NCBI RefSeq assembly: GCF_040802235.1
Contig: NC_133167.1
Location: 47,484,001 to 47,548,000 of the forward strand
Origin: Manis javanica
Lineage: Eukaryota; Chordata; Mammalia; Pholidota; Manidae
Direction of reading: 5' to 3'
DNA: 64,000 bases
The stretch's first letter is position 1. Every line of letters begins with the position of its first letter. Shown piece after piece: positions 25,303-37,400 of this stretch. The position numbers and the translations under genes were made by a program. Below the pieces are notes generated by a model. That model was not told the origin of the DNA. It was given only the letters and a program-made list of their open reading frames with translations, and did no database searches.

Positions 25303-26880
25303 CTTAATGGTCTCTCCGCATCACATACCCCAGCCACCCACTGCCCAAACCTGGTTCTTTCTGGCATTGTTTGCCCTTCCCAGTAAAACAAAAATATTTT
25401 TGCCTGACCTTTAAAAAGCTTACAGATTTTTATGGCAGGAGCATTCTCCCTATTTATTACAACAATTCCCTTCCCCATATTGCAATAATCCTTTGGAATA
25501 AAATCTCTCTTCACCTAAATCTGGATTTGTTTTGTTTTTCCTTAACAATGTACACACCACACCTACATATACATTCAGAGAAGTGAGCTCATGCTGCTCT
25601 GATTTGGGTTAAGAATAAGGAAATTAGATGGATGTATCCCATCTCCTTCTCCCTAGAGTAACAAGAAAAGAGGAGGAGATTGTATCTAAAAAATCTAGAA
25701 GGGCTATGAAGAAATGAGAATGAAATACTTGTGTTATCAGTGTTTTCTCTCCACTTACATCATTGTAGACATCATGCTCACCTTAGCTATTGTTCACCTT
25801 ATGTTAAGACCCTGTGTAGAAGAAACAAATTTTATCTCAAAAAATTTCTCCTGCAAGAAAAGTAAGACCTCTCATAACCTCACAAGTTGGAGCCAAGTTC
25901 TCTGGTCTATGATGCAGCTATTCATTAGAATTCTGTCACCTTTAAATTATTTAAAATCATACAATGCAGCTTTCATCTGAAAAAATACATACCTCCAAAT
26001 TTAGTTCTACTGGAGATAAGGTAAAGTGGCCTGTGCTTCCATAATCATGTCAACAATCTGGCTTTTATCTCTACTAAACAACTGGGATTCAGCCACCCAA
26101 TGCAGATATCTGGATACCATGTAACCAGCCTGCTTACTACTGCTAAGAAGCATTAATATTCCATCTGAACTGTCCTATATTGTTGGACAGGAGCTGTTTA
26201 AAATTACGTTTTATATCTGTAACTTTTTTATTTTTATAGATGCATTCATTAAACTTTTTTAAAAAAGAATTTACGGTTTATTCTAACACTAACACAGCTA
26301 ATATTGTATATTACATAATTCCCTCTTTGTATCTTTTCTGCTTTAAATCACAGAAATCTCTCAAAAACCAACCTTCCAACATCTTCCTCTGCAACTATGA
26401 GCTCTCAAATGAATTTTATGTATACACTTGGATACAGAATGTTATTGCAGATTTTTTTTAGAAGATGAGTGATTAAATTTGCTTGTAATTAACAATATGA
26501 CTTATGATCAGATTCAACATAATAGCAAATTAGCTATGATGTTAATGAGTGTTAATCAAGTGAGCAAGGCAGGCATTTTATAATTCCCCAGATCAAGTTG
26601 AAGAGGTCCAGCACATCTTTATTTTTATTTGTTTCCTTTCACCATTATTTTCAGATTACTGTGGCAACCACACTGAAGGATCAAGACATAAGGCAGGATT
26701 TTGGAAACCATGAAAGGCTAAAGATATTTACTCTCTGCTCAACTGATACTTTCTCGTGGAAGACTTCCATCACCTCTCTGATTAGGTCAGATCTCTCTGA
26801 ACATTCTCATAATGCCATGCAACTTCTGCTTCATGGCACTCATCACAGTGGCAAATTTAATATGCACTGTGTGATTATTA
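25303..26880. other. intron, no recognisable feature
   Basis: AT-rich. The plus-strand frames at 25714-25980 and 26598-26900 show no known domain. Confidence 0.4.
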
Positions 26881-26884
26881 ATAA

Positions 26885-27005
26885 CTGCCTCCCCCACTAG
26901 CTCCAGGAGATCAGGGGACCATGTTTTTTATTCACCAGTACATTCCCAGGCCCAGAGCCTAGCACCCAGAAGGAGCTTATAGACATTTATTGAATAGATG
27001 AATGT
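26885..27005 (+). repeat. L2 3'-end
   Basis: 'ctccaggagatcaggggacc', 'cccagagcctagcacccagaaggagc' and 'catttattgaatagatgaatg' give the L2 3' terminus in order. Confidence 0.85.
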
Positions 27006-27611
27006 GGGTTCAACAAAAAAGTTTACTGTTTGAATTTATGGATTAGAGCTTCTTTTTATTTATAAATGTTGGAATGGAAATAAATTAAATCAGCTTCTTG
27101 AGATATGAGAAAAAACTCGTTATTTAGCACTAACGAGCCAAGCAATAACAAGGTTCTAAAAATGTGTCTAGAAGTGCCTTTTCAAATACCTCATCTGATA
27201 TAAATATATCAAATTTAGCTTATAAAATCCTAGAAATAGATGCTATGCCTGCTAAATGTATACTCTCTACTTCATAAGGCCTAATATTTTAGAAAATGTT
27301 TACTTATGTGCATAGAGATAATGGTACTGACACATGAGATTAGAGTTGTTTTTCTAGAACTGATCCATCCATTCTGTCTCACCTGCCACCTTCTTCCTGG
27401 TGATAAATGATATGCATTACAAGGCAGCTGGCTGAGAGTACAGGTGAGTCTCGGGCTTGCTAGATTGAGTGAGACTAAACTGGCTGCCAGTTTAAAATCA
27501 GACCCTCAGTTTTGGCATCATCACTATTTTGCCCTTCACAGTTACAGTCACTAAATATTTCTAGCATGACAAATACCACAACTACTTGCCAACACTCAAA
27601 TATTATTTTTA

Positions 27612-27835
27612 AAACATTTAATAGGCCAATGCAGAATTTTACAGGTGAGCCCTAACATATCCTACTAATTCTTATGTCTTACCAGCATGGTTAATACTAC
27701 AAATTCAACCAGTTGTAAGCAACATAAATTGGCTGTAGTAAACTTAAGAAAAAGGGCATTTATTGATAGACTTTGAAGAACTTGGAAAATCAATAGGAAA
27801 GCTGGAGAACAAAGCAGGAACTGAGTGTTTCAAAT
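27612..27835 (+). repeat. unnamed LTR-like repeat, copy 1 (truncated)
   Basis: Aligns by eye with 33245-33465 on the same strand. Shared blocks include 'caatgcagaa', 'caaccagttgtaagcaa', 'taagaaaaag' followed by 'catttattg', and 'aaagctggagaacaaagc'. It stops where the L1 at 27836 begins, so the L1 sequence replaces its 3' part. Confidence 0.75.
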
Positions 27836-28625
27836 CAAATATGTACAAATGGCCAAAAAGCACATGAAAAGAAGCTTAACATCATTAGTCATTAGGAAAA
27901 TGCAAACAAAACTACAGTGATATTCCACTTCACACCCATTAAGATGGTTACTATAAAAAAAAGTGCCAGTGAGGATGTGGAGTAATTGGAACTCTTGTGC
28001 ACTGTTGGAGGGAATGTAAAATGGTATACCTAACATGGAAAACAGAATGGTGGCACCTCAAAGGTGTAACACATGGAACTACCACATGGTCCAACAATTC
28101 CACTTCCAGGTCTATAATACCCAAAGGATCACACTCATGTTCATAACAGCATTACTCACAAAAGCTAAATATGTCAGTGTCCAAGTGTTCATCAACAGAC
28201 AAATGGATAAGCAAAATGCAATATTTATACACAATGGAATGTCATTTATTCTTAAAAAGAAGGAGATTCTAACATATTACAATATGGATGAACCTTGAAG
28301 ACATTATGCTAAGTGAAATAAGCCAGTCACAGAACATATACTGCATGATTCCTTCCACATACATGAGGCACCTAGTGTAGTCAAAAATCACAGAGACAGA
28401 AAGGAGAATGGCGACTGCCAGAGCCTAGGGAAGGAGGGGATGGGGAGTTACTTTTTACTGAGTATAGAGTTTCAGTTTTACAAGGCAAAAAGAGTCATGG
28501 AAATGGGTGGCAGTAATGATTGTACATTATGAATGTATTAATATCACTAAACTACACACTTATAAATGGTTAAGAGGGTAAACTTTATGTTATGGATGTT
28601 TTACCACAATAAAAAACACTATAAC
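27836..28625 (+). mobile_element. old L1 (L1M-type) 3' end
   Basis: Sense L1 ORF2 C-terminus and 3' UTR. Degraded copies of 'gatgtggagtaattggaact', 'ttccacttccaggtctataatac', 'gtgttcatcaacagacaaatgg' and 'tatacacaatggaatgtcattt' are followed by 'taaactacacacttataaatgg' and an A-rich end. It is much more diverged than the local young L1s and has no open ORF2. Confidence 0.88.
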
Positions 28626-30092
28626 AAAATTCCCAGCAAGATGATAAATACAGACCATCTTACTTGGAAAGAGCAGTCAGGATGGGAGAAGACAGTAATG
28701 GGAAGAATTACAGTGGAAGACTGTGAAATAAGAAAAGAAACTGAGTATAATTAGGGTTGCATAGCACCATGGGTTAAAAAAATGTGGGGGAGCAAGACAT
28801 AGAAGATATTTAAATAGAGAGATTTAAGGTATTGATGTTTAGTGACAAAGGATCAATGTATTTAAGCAGTAAAATATGATTAAGCCACAGAAAAAGATTG
28901 AACACAATATATAACTATAAAATGTGAAGCCTTTAGGACTCTAGCTATCATAAAGTCTGATTTCATTAGTAGGTGAGAAAAACTAGCCCCAGAGAAGATA
29001 ATTTTGAACAATCATATTAGTTGCATATTCCTAGACTCATAGCCCAATTTCCTATAGATCTAGACTCTTAGATAATTTTAAGATAAAACAGATGGGAATT
29101 TGCAGACCAAGAATTTGTTATTTTGTACTTATTACTAGAGAGTATTTTCCTTAGACCTACTGGAATTAAAAGCTTTGTTTAAACTCTGAATGTTCAATTC
29201 TCAGGATTGGTGACTTAAAGTCTCTTCAACTTTGCATCTTGGAAGGTTCCTTTCTCTTCAGAAAGGAAGCCTGAATAATTTACCTATAAGAGGGACTTCA
29301 TCTCTCATTCTGAACCATCTCAGGTTTGGTAGTCAAAGAAAGAAGATTCCACGATTCTGCTTTAACAGTGGTGAAGGACGGACTGAGGATCAGAGAGGCA
29401 GAACTGAGGAAGTGGAAGAGTGGGCTGAGGAAGGCATACGAAAAGTCTTTGCCAAGTTTTGATGGAGGTATGGCTCTTAAACTTCTATCTCATCACGATG
29501 TAGAGTCTGGCAATGTCTAGACTAATCGCCAGTGAACAGTGCCAAGAAAAGCTGGAGGAAGCTGGCTGGGTTCTCAGGGTGGGTTCAGGGTCTGGCCCTC
29601 TGCTTTGGTTTTTTTGTTATTTTGTTTTGCTTTCATAATCTCAGTGGTTCTGTCCAAGGGCTCAGTTGCATCCAATCACTTAGTGGTGATAAGGACCTGG
29701 GGAGCTGAATCATGCTAACCAAGCTCATAGGAGAGGGACTGATAAAAAGGAAGTGACTGACTCATTCAAAGAGAAATGTGACTGCCAGGCAGATGGGACT
29801 AGTTACGTCACTTGGTCAACCTATCTCCACTAGAAAAGTATACTTGGGGAGTCAAGTTAAAAATAGAGAGTTGCTTGGTGAATGTAACGTCAGAACAAGG
29901 ATTGGTGGTCTTAAGCTATTCTCTCCCGACGTACCTCTCCACACACCACACTGTCAATGTGATTGAAATACTGACTACTGTTAGCTGGACAGGACATGCA
30001 CTCACATGGATTAAGATAAATATAAAGCACTAAGTGCAATACTTCATACTCAGTTAACACAAGCCATCATTATTATGGTGCTATATTCTGAC
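28626..30092. other. intron, no recognisable feature
   Basis: No family recognised. Overlapping frames at 29232-29520 and 29778-30033 carry no coding signal. Confidence 0.4.
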
Positions 30093-30094
30093 AA

Positions 30095-30310
30095 TACAGC
30101 ATAGTAGGCTGACAGCATGTGCTTTGGAGTTAGATCATTGCTCCATCACTCACTACTTACATGCCACTAGGAAGGTTACTCAACCTTTTGAACCTCAGCT
30201 CGCCTACCTGTAAAATGGATGCAATAACAGTAACTTCACAGAGCTACCCTTAAAATTACATAAGATGTTTGCGAAAATGATCACTGTAAGCAGTGAATGT
30301 TCATTATTAA
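30095..30310 (+). repeat. MIR SINE
   Basis: Sense MIR with 'cagcatagtaggctgacagcatgtgctttggagtt', 'ggaaggttactcaaccttttgaacctcag' and 'ctgtaaaatggatgcaataacagtaact'. Confidence 0.88.
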
Positions 30311-30324
30311 TAATAAAAATAACA

Positions 30325-30425
30325 AACATTAACATAGCACTTTTTATATGACAGAAACTGCTTTATGGATAATACCTCATTTAGTCTTCACTATGCCTAT
30401 GAGGTGGGTAGAGTTGAGGAACCTG
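30325..30425 (-). repeat. MIR SINE, first half (interrupted)
   Basis: Reverse MIR 3' half: 'acatagcactttttatatgacag' then 'cctcatttagtcttcactatgcctatgaggtggg'. Its continuation appears after the LTR, at 30779-30840. Confidence 0.75.
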
Positions 30426-30439
30426 CCACTGGTAGATCA

Positions 30440-30765
30440 TATTCACCAACACCTGTTCACCTTCCTTGACAAAGCATACACTTGCTTCACTCCACCAGTC
30501 AGATGTGAGCATTTGGCTTGCTTCAGCCACTCAAAATTGAATAGAAGGAACATGTGATATTTCTTGGCAGCAACGTTTAAACCAATTTTTGCATCCCTAC
30601 CTCTAAGATTGTGAAAATATGTATTGAGATACAGCCTAGTGCATTAGCCTGAGCTCCTCAGTGACCTCTGCTGACTCATGATGGACATACAGTGTGAGCA
30701 AGAAATAAGTCAAAGATCTTTGTTCCCACAGCACGACCTAGCATATCCCAACTGATTCTGAAGCA
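30440..30765 (+). mobile_element. MLT1-type MaLR LTR
   Basis: Sense LTR blocks: 'gcatttggcttgcttcagccac', 'gaacatgtgatatttcttggcagcaacg', 'gatggacatacagtgtgagcaagaaataag' and 'cccacagcacgacctagcatatcccaactgattc'. The order and 3' terminus fit the MLT1 group. It lies between the two halves of a MIR, so it probably inserted there. Confidence 0.75.
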
Positions 30766-30778
30766 TAGAGACAAAAGG

Positions 30779-30840
30779 AAAGATCCCCCAGGCTACATAG
30801 CTAGAAAGTGTCTGACTCCAGAGTTTGTACTCAATCATTT
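30779..30840 (-). repeat. MIR SINE, second half
   Basis: 'ccaggctacatagctagaaagtg' followed by 'gactccagagtttgtactcaatc' is the reverse MIR 5' half that is missing from the piece at 30325-30425. Confidence 0.6.
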
Positions 30841-31099
30841 TGTTTTGTGGTTCTTAATAATTTACAGTAATACCAATATGAAGAATAGTTTATTATTAAT
30901 GTATGGTTGTCATTGGGGGTCTGTTTCTAGACTTTAAAAAGCTGTTCTTTTCTGAATGAGTTGGCTCAGGAGGAAATCTAGGCTTTCTGCAGCTTCTACT
31001 GCAACAAAGCCAGAAGCTGCCAGACCATCGGTGGAGAAGTTCTCAACAGACAACATGGACGATACTGGACATGTTCGTTCCCTATAGAACCTCAGAGCA

Positions 31100-31155
31100 G
31101 CCCCAGTGGCACAGTCACTGTGGCTGCTAGAGAAGTCTGGTTTGATTCCCCCTGT
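31100..31155 (+). repeat. possible tRNA-derived SINE head
   Basis: tggcacagtc (31107-31116) resembles a pol III A box and ggtttgattcc (31139-31149) a B box (consensus GGTTCGANNCC). The A-B spacing is short and no family or A-tail was recognised, so this is tentative. Confidence 0.25.
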
Positions 31156-33244
31156 AACACACACACTCATAGAATAATTTAAACAGTACTTCATAGAATA
31201 ATCTAAACTATGGTCATTCAGTTGAAGGTGACTCCATTCTTACTGTTCTTACTGTCACTCAGTCTTTCAGAGATGCATGTCTCTCCTCCTACTTCTTTCC
31301 CCACTAGCCCATCATCTTGTTTCCCTTCTTCTGTCTGTCCATAATAAGCAAAGACTTCAGTGTTTGCAGGCTCTGCTAGGAAGCATACTGCGACACTGAC
31401 ACCCATTTAATTTCCCTTACATAGCAAAATTCCCCACAGATGTGAGGGCCTGAAATTTGGGAATTCAATGAGAGCATCTGCCTGGGTGCCAGGCAGCACC
31501 CAAGGAGAAGTGAGAAGCTTCAGCCTCTGCTCTTCCCAAAGAACATGAAAATGTTGTGAAGATAAAAACAGAAGGGCAAAGGCTTAAGCAGTGATATAAA
31601 GCCAGAAAGTTAGGTGGAAAAAGACATCTACTGAACATAAATCTATAAAAGAGACCCAGTATTTTTATGCAATACACTGAGATGTATTAAATTTTAACCT
31701 AGAAATGTATCTAGGGAAAGTATAAATACATACCAATTAATACAAGTGCTCATTGATGAAGTAATCATCTACTCATAATTTAATATGTGTTAGCCAGCTA
31801 GTAATCAATGAAATTCATGAAAAAATAAAAAGTCAATCACTTCTTAATCCTTTTACTTCTTTTGAAGTTCTAGTGATCACCTACTTCATAGATTTTTCCT
31901 TTATAATTAAATGTTTACTACTAATTACATGTCTTCAATATTATTATGTATCACCACTTGACACTTCTCCAGCCTGCTAAAACTGATTTTTTTCATCAAA
32001 CTCTTAAAACTGTAAAGACAATAAAGTTTAGTACCTTAAAACAGCCAACAGGCCATGTTAGAAAAATATACATTGGGAAAGCTCGCTAAAATGCTACTCT
32101 CAGGTTCTTTCTAATTTCCGTTTCCTAAGTATGACCACCTTACAATGAAGTTCGTTTTGTACTTAAAGAGTCAAATCACTCTGGATGGAGTCCCAGCTTT
32201 TAAATGAATTCCTCTTCATAACACAATGTGTTTTATCAGTGATAAAGTGCAAACTCATGTCTCTCTTCCAACAGATCTCATGAGTGAAACACTTTCAAAA
32301 TTAATAACGGCTTACTACAGTAGGTTGGCTGTGCAAGTAGTTGTAGTATCTCTTTCTGGAAAACTTAGAGAATAGGAAAGATTCCCATCCTAAGATTTTA
32401 ATATTATGTTAATAACCAAACAAAATTCATTTCTGAAGGACAACATTGCAGGGGACAGAAGGAAGGAACTGTTAAGGTGTAAGGTGGGATGAGATGGAGC
32501 TATCTTGGTCTAATGATTATGCTGAGGAGATAGATACTGAAAACTGAGTCATTGAGATATGCATCATCATAGCATCCCAAATAAGCCCAGTAGCTATTTG
32601 AGGAGTTCGATTTTGTGTTCAGCAGTGAAAGAGAAAGAAAGGGATGGGAAGAAAATGACTGCTATAGTTGGCTATTGGCATATGGCAAAAGTGTGGGGTA
32701 ATGTAAAAGATCTGCTAAGAAGTTCCTACTCTGGATCTGGGCATGGTGCTAAAATATAAATGAAAGAAAGACATGTGTGGGAGCTTCCAGAACCACCTTG
32801 ATTTCAGCCTCTTTGCTGTATTCTAAATTGTCATCTCTGGCTTGGAATATTTGGATGCTTTAATTATAATTTATATTCATTACATTGTAGAGTTATTCAT
32901 TTTTGTCTCTGCAAATTTGTCTCCCATTAATCTGGCATATATTAATATCAGATCAATGTATACCACACTGAAGAAAACATAAACTAAAGAATTTACTTTT
33001 TGGTCTCAGCTTAATTTGCTTTAAAACCAATGTCCCATTCTACCACTCTAGGCTGCCAACCCACCATATCCCTCAAGAAACACTCTTCATTTTTTCTAGC
33101 TTCTCCCTTACTTGTTGGAAATTACATTGAAATTAAATATTTTTAGCTACATGACCACATATATTCAACCAATGCTGGTCAATAGCCATTCCTTCCCCCT
33201 AGCTAGTGGGGAGTACTTGTATAAATTGTATATAAAGAAACCTT
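31156..33244. other. intron, no recognisable feature
   Basis: Contains a 24-bp-period direct duplication (tcatagaataatttaaac at 31167-31184, one mismatch at 31191-31208). Otherwise no family or exon recognised. Confidence 0.4.
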
Positions 33245-33860
33245 TTCAGTAGGCAATGCAGAACTTTATAGGTGAGCCCTGCCGTCCACCACTAATTCAG
33301 TTATTATGTCCTCCAGTGTGGTTATTACTAATTCAACCAGTTGTAAGCAAAATAAATTAACTTTAGTAAATGTAAGAAAAAGGACATTTATTGGAAGACT
33401 TTGTGAGGCTTGGAACATCAACAGAAAGGCTGGAGAACAAAGCCAGAACTGAGAGCTTCAGATCCAAGATGCGGGAAATAAAGGATGAGTCTGAGAGAGA
33501 AGGGTCTTCTCGGAGAGGCACCACTGCACTAACCAGTCTTCAAAAGAGCCCAGTCGCTTCTCCCTCAGGTTAAAACTCAAAAATCCAAGGAGGCCATGTG
33601 TTCAGCAATTGGGGAAAGAGCACCTGGTTAACAGGTCCACCAGACACAGTGAGGGAGAGAAAGGAAATATGAGAACTTTGGAAAAGTTCACCGTTCTTGT
33701 TTAGTGCTCAGGTTGAATACCAGCAGCCAGTACATGAGCTATAATAATAAAAGACTGATTCTATTTCAAAAGATCAGTCTTGGAGTGATTACTACAGCAT
33801 TTACTCAGGCCCATCCCACAACAGGTTCCTGTCCACTAGGCCGAATAAACACAGAAACTT
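33245..33860 (+). repeat. unnamed LTR-like repeat, copy 2 (longer)
   Basis: The first 215 bp match copy 1 at 27612-27835. It then continues through a GC-richer middle and a segment with an 'ataataaaaga' poly(A)-signal-like stretch near 33750, then 'ttcctgtccactaggccgaataaac'. The length and late AATAAA resemble an LTR, but no family name or TSD could be fixed and the right end is approximate. Confidence 0.5.
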
Positions 33861-34043
33861 CAGAAAACAGTGAATGGGCTTAACTCACATGTTAACAAAG
33901 AAACAATCAAGTATATCTCAATTAAAAAATATATGAATGAATATTTTAGAATGAAAAGAAACAACAAAAACAAAAAACATATTCCGCCAATGGTCATCTT
34001 CACCTGGCAAAAGCAATAGCTTATATGTAGAAAAAGGAGATCA

Positions 34044-34076
34044 ATATATATATATCAAGAGAGAGAGAGAGAGAGA
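34044..34076. repeat. (TA)n/(GA)n compound microsatellite
   Basis: A short TA run is followed by a 19-nt GA run. Confidence 0.9.
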
Positions 34077-34192
34077 ACACATATACAGCTATCAGGCAGC
34101 GACCAGGCACTCTGCACAAGCCTGTGCCCTTGCCCCTGTACTAGGCTGCCTGGACTGTCACACAGATTGAGTTTTACAGCAAGTAGGAGGTC

Positions 34193-34410
34193 AGGGTAGT
34201 GGTTAGAAACCATGGGCGTGAGTTAAAAATCTCAGCTGGTTACCAGCTGAAGGCAAGAAACATAAACCTCCCTAAGCCTCGATTTCTTCACTGTGAAATG
34301 GGGAGGGTCATGTCAGTGTCAGCATGAGCTGTCACAGGGTCACAGTTGTGACAAAGAGGAAAGGGGAAATGTATACGAACTACTTAGTCCTAAGTGACTG
34401 TTAAATATAC
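34193..34410 (+). repeat. MIR SINE
   Basis: Sense MIR: 'gggtagtggttagaaaccatgggcgtgagtt', 'aacctccctaagcctcgatttcttcactgtgaaatggggag' and a 3' part 'actacttagtcctaagtgactgttaaat'. Confidence 0.85.
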
Positions 34411-34689
34411 ATGCTGAATAATCTCTGGCCAATAATCTGTCTGTCTCCTCTTGTAGACTAGTCCTAGAGGCTCAAATATTATTCTTTTGATGTTTGTGTC
34501 TCCAGCCCCTTTCTCAATGATTTGGTGCATTAAAAGTGCACATAAATATGCACTGAACAGGAAGCATTTGTATCAGGGTTGCACTCTAGTATAAAAAAAA
34601 AAGCTCCTCTTCACATTAATACTATAGATCCTCCCTGCCCATTAATCAAATGATGCCAATTTTCCTCCACCCTATCCCCAGACTGTTAA

Positions 34690-34797
34690 ATCAGGAGGTC
34701 AGGGGCTGTACCTCTTTTGTTTTGCATACATCCCCAATGCCTAGCACAGAGGCCAGTACATAGTAGGAGCTTAAAAATATTTGTGAACTGAATTTTT
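34690..34797 (+). repeat. L2 3'-end
   Basis: 'aggaggtcaggggctgtacctc', 'catccccaatgcctagcacagaggccagtacatagtaggagc' and 'atatttgtgaactgaat' are the L2 3' terminus. Confidence 0.88.
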
Positions 34798-34864
34798 AGG
34801 AAACATTTATGACACATGTGACAGTTCACCTAGCACTTTCACATAAACATGTGCAGTATCTCTG

Positions 34865-35070
34865 CAGAGCAGGTTAAAGACATGCTCTAGAGCCAGCTGC
34901 ACCATTTCCTCACTGAATGGCCTTGGATAGTATACATAAGTTTCCAAAGCCTCAGTTCTCTCACCTGTAAAATGAGAATAATGTCAGTATTGAACGGTTG
35001 CGAGTATTAAAATGTTAATTTGTATAAACCTTATAAAACAGTACCTGGCACATAAGTATTCTTTAAATTC
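34865..35070 (+). repeat. MIR SINE
   Basis: Sense MIR with 'gctctagagccagctgcacc', 'aatggccttggatagtatacataag', 'gcctcagttctctcacctgtaaaatgagaataatg' and 'cagtacctggcacataag'. Confidence 0.88.
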
Positions 35071-35074
35071 TTTA

Positions 35075-36865
35075 AACTGCAATTATGAATTTTGTTTGTG
35101 GCTATTATTCTCCTATCACACCATCAAGAACAAATTATTCCAATTGCCTAAATCATTTCTCCTTTCATATAAGAAAAGATGAGAAGTGGCATCTCTTCTT
35201 CAAAATCCTAAAATTAATTTTCAGCAAAACAAATCATAGTCTCAAGCAACTGACATCCAAAGCTATTTGCAAAATAAATGTATTTATAGAGACTGCTGTA
35301 AAATAATCCTAAATGGCTCCAGATATTCTATAGTTTATGGCTCTTCCAAATCACGTGTTGGATGCTTCTCCTGCAACATTTGGCATCATTCTTTCCACAA
35401 ACGAGGTAGCAGCCACATTGGTTTAACCAAAGTGTCCATGTGAATAAAAATACATGTGCATAAACACCAAGCATGCCACCCTCTGCCTCCTCCACAAATC
35501 TCATTGCTGTGTTATGGCAAAAAGTGCATAAATCCCAGTATGCATCTCCCCATCACTTAGTGCATGAGCCTGGAGATTAGGCCTAAGATTTCTTAAGTAT
35601 TTAAATCACTCTATTTAACCACTGATGCTTCTCTACATATTGGAGAAATGAAGAGGAGAAAAATGCAGGTGAAGGGAGCACCTGGGAATGTCATGTACCT
35701 TCAGCACTGTAATATTCCAAGCAAAGCTCTCAGTTGCCTTGTTGAGTTTTCTTCCTTTCAAGCCTTCTTTAGCCCCTAGATTATGAAGTTCCTCATGGAA
35801 CTCCATCCCTTTGAGAAGAAAACATACAAGAATTCTTAGTGTAAATTTCAGAAAAATAGACATTTTATTATGAAAATATTATCAGTAAAAATATAATTTC
35901 CCATTCTGTCCATCTCTCATAATTTATAAATCCCAAAATTGAATTCTCCTTTTCATTCTGTTCATCCCCACCAAATGGCTATCCTTAGGGGCCAACTAAC
36001 AATACTTAATGCTTTAGACCAAACTGCACTTCAAACAGTCAGGAACCGCAGATAAAGACATGAGAAATTAAGAAGCAAATTCTTCCAAGAGGTTACATGT
36101 ATCCTGTTGGTTCTCTGCCTGGGTTTTATGTGAAAAACCAGAGCGTGTGACTAGTAACCATATGTTATGAATGCATATGTCTTACTTGTCCTTCTGAACC
36201 ATCTATATGGCTTAATAGTAGGCCTTGGAGCCAACTTAGATGACAATGGGAATTAGGAAATGTTGAGTAAAAACTAAAAGATGATTTTAGGATAGCATTT
36301 CTGGAAACACCTAACACCTAAATGCTATAGATTTGGGAATGGCTTAAGTTTATTTTTAGCTCAACCATTTCTCAAAAAAGCATCACCATCATCCACTTCC
36401 TCAGTCTTTGTCTTAGCACCTCAAAGATGGGAATCACACTTTCTCCTGGACATCTCATTCCATCTTTGGAGAGCTATGACTGATATCAAGCCAAAGTTTC
36501 ACTCTAGAACTTCCACTCCTTGGCACTAGTTAGACTCAGATCAACAAGGTATAATCTCTTTTTCATAATGCAGCCTTTAAATATTTGAAGAAAGATATTA
36601 AGTAAAGTCTACTAGAATCTTCTCTTCTCCAGATAAAACATTTTAACATGCTTCAGTTTACTAATAATGTCTCTTCTTGAAGGATGACATCCAGGCAGGG
36701 TTTCCAGGAGTTGAGCTTGTGGGGACCTGCCTCCAGGAATATCCTACTCAAAGTGGGCTTGAAGGAGCCCATACAAGGTAGGGATTTACTACCGCACTTC
36801 TTGTTCTAGTTACTCTGCTTTTATCAATGCAGCCTAAAACCTTGACTTTCCTAGTGCTAACGTCA
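35075..36865. other. intron flanking the exon at 35699-35808
   Basis: Apart from the exon, no repeat or RNA gene was recognised. Confidence 0.45.
35699..35808 (-). CDS. internal coding exon of the same split gene
   Basis: This 110-nt exon has a strong acceptor on the minus strand (gttttcttctcaaag) and a GT donor (AAG|gtacat). The first two bases, GG, complete a glycine codon begun by the final G of the exon at 37910-37985. The remaining 36 codons are open and read from [17 protein letters not shown] to [10 protein letters not shown], ending in phase 0, the phase needed by the last exon at 2481. The translation is helical with alternating charged and hydrophobic residues, so a coiled-coil or helical bundle is plausible. 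No catalytic motif, signal peptide or membrane segment is visible. The phase agreement on both sides is the main evidence that it is real. Gene identity is unknown. Confidence 0.75.
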
Positions 36866-36867
36866 CA

Positions 36868-37115
36868 GACAGCACATGTTAAGAGAATCATGGGGCCCAG
36901 GCTTGTACTCTGGCTCTATCACCTACTATCTACATGAGCATGAACAAGTCCCTGAAACTCTCTGAAATTCAGTTTCCTCATTGATGAAATGATGATAACA
37001 AGAGTGTTTACCTCAAGGGACTCTAGTAAAAATTAAATAAATCAATACATATTAAGCTATCAAAAGAGTGCCTGGTACATAGGAGATTATATAAGAATGT
37101 GGTGTTATTATTTTT
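36868..37115 (+). repeat. MIR SINE
   Basis: Sense MIR: 'gggcccaggcttgtactctggctctatcacc', 'attcagtttcctcattgatgaaatgatgataac' and 'agagtgcctggtacataggagattat'. Confidence 0.88.
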
Positions 37116-37154
37116 CTGCTTCCTATCAATTGAAACACTTAAGCTTACAGGTCA

Positions 37155-37400
37155 GAGAAGAGCACCATTTTGAAAATTTGGTCTGGGTTCAAAGGCCAGG
37201 CCTACCACATGTTGGTATAGCATTTTGGGTAATTCACTTAATCTCTCAGAGTCTCATATGCCTCATCTGTACATTGAGTATAATGATGATTACCGTGAAG
37301 AGTTGTTATGGAAACTAAGTAATATAGTATATGTGCTTAGTATTATCAAATGCAAATATATCAATTATCATGATTACCATCATCTTCATCATAAGCATTG
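37155..37400 (+). repeat. MIR SINE, directly following the previous one
   Basis: Sense MIR: 'gtctgggttcaaaggccaggcc', 'ttgggtaattcacttaatctctcagagtctcatatgcctcatctgtac' and 'gattaccgtgaagagttgttatgg'. It sits about 40 bp after another MIR in the same orientation. Confidence 0.85.
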
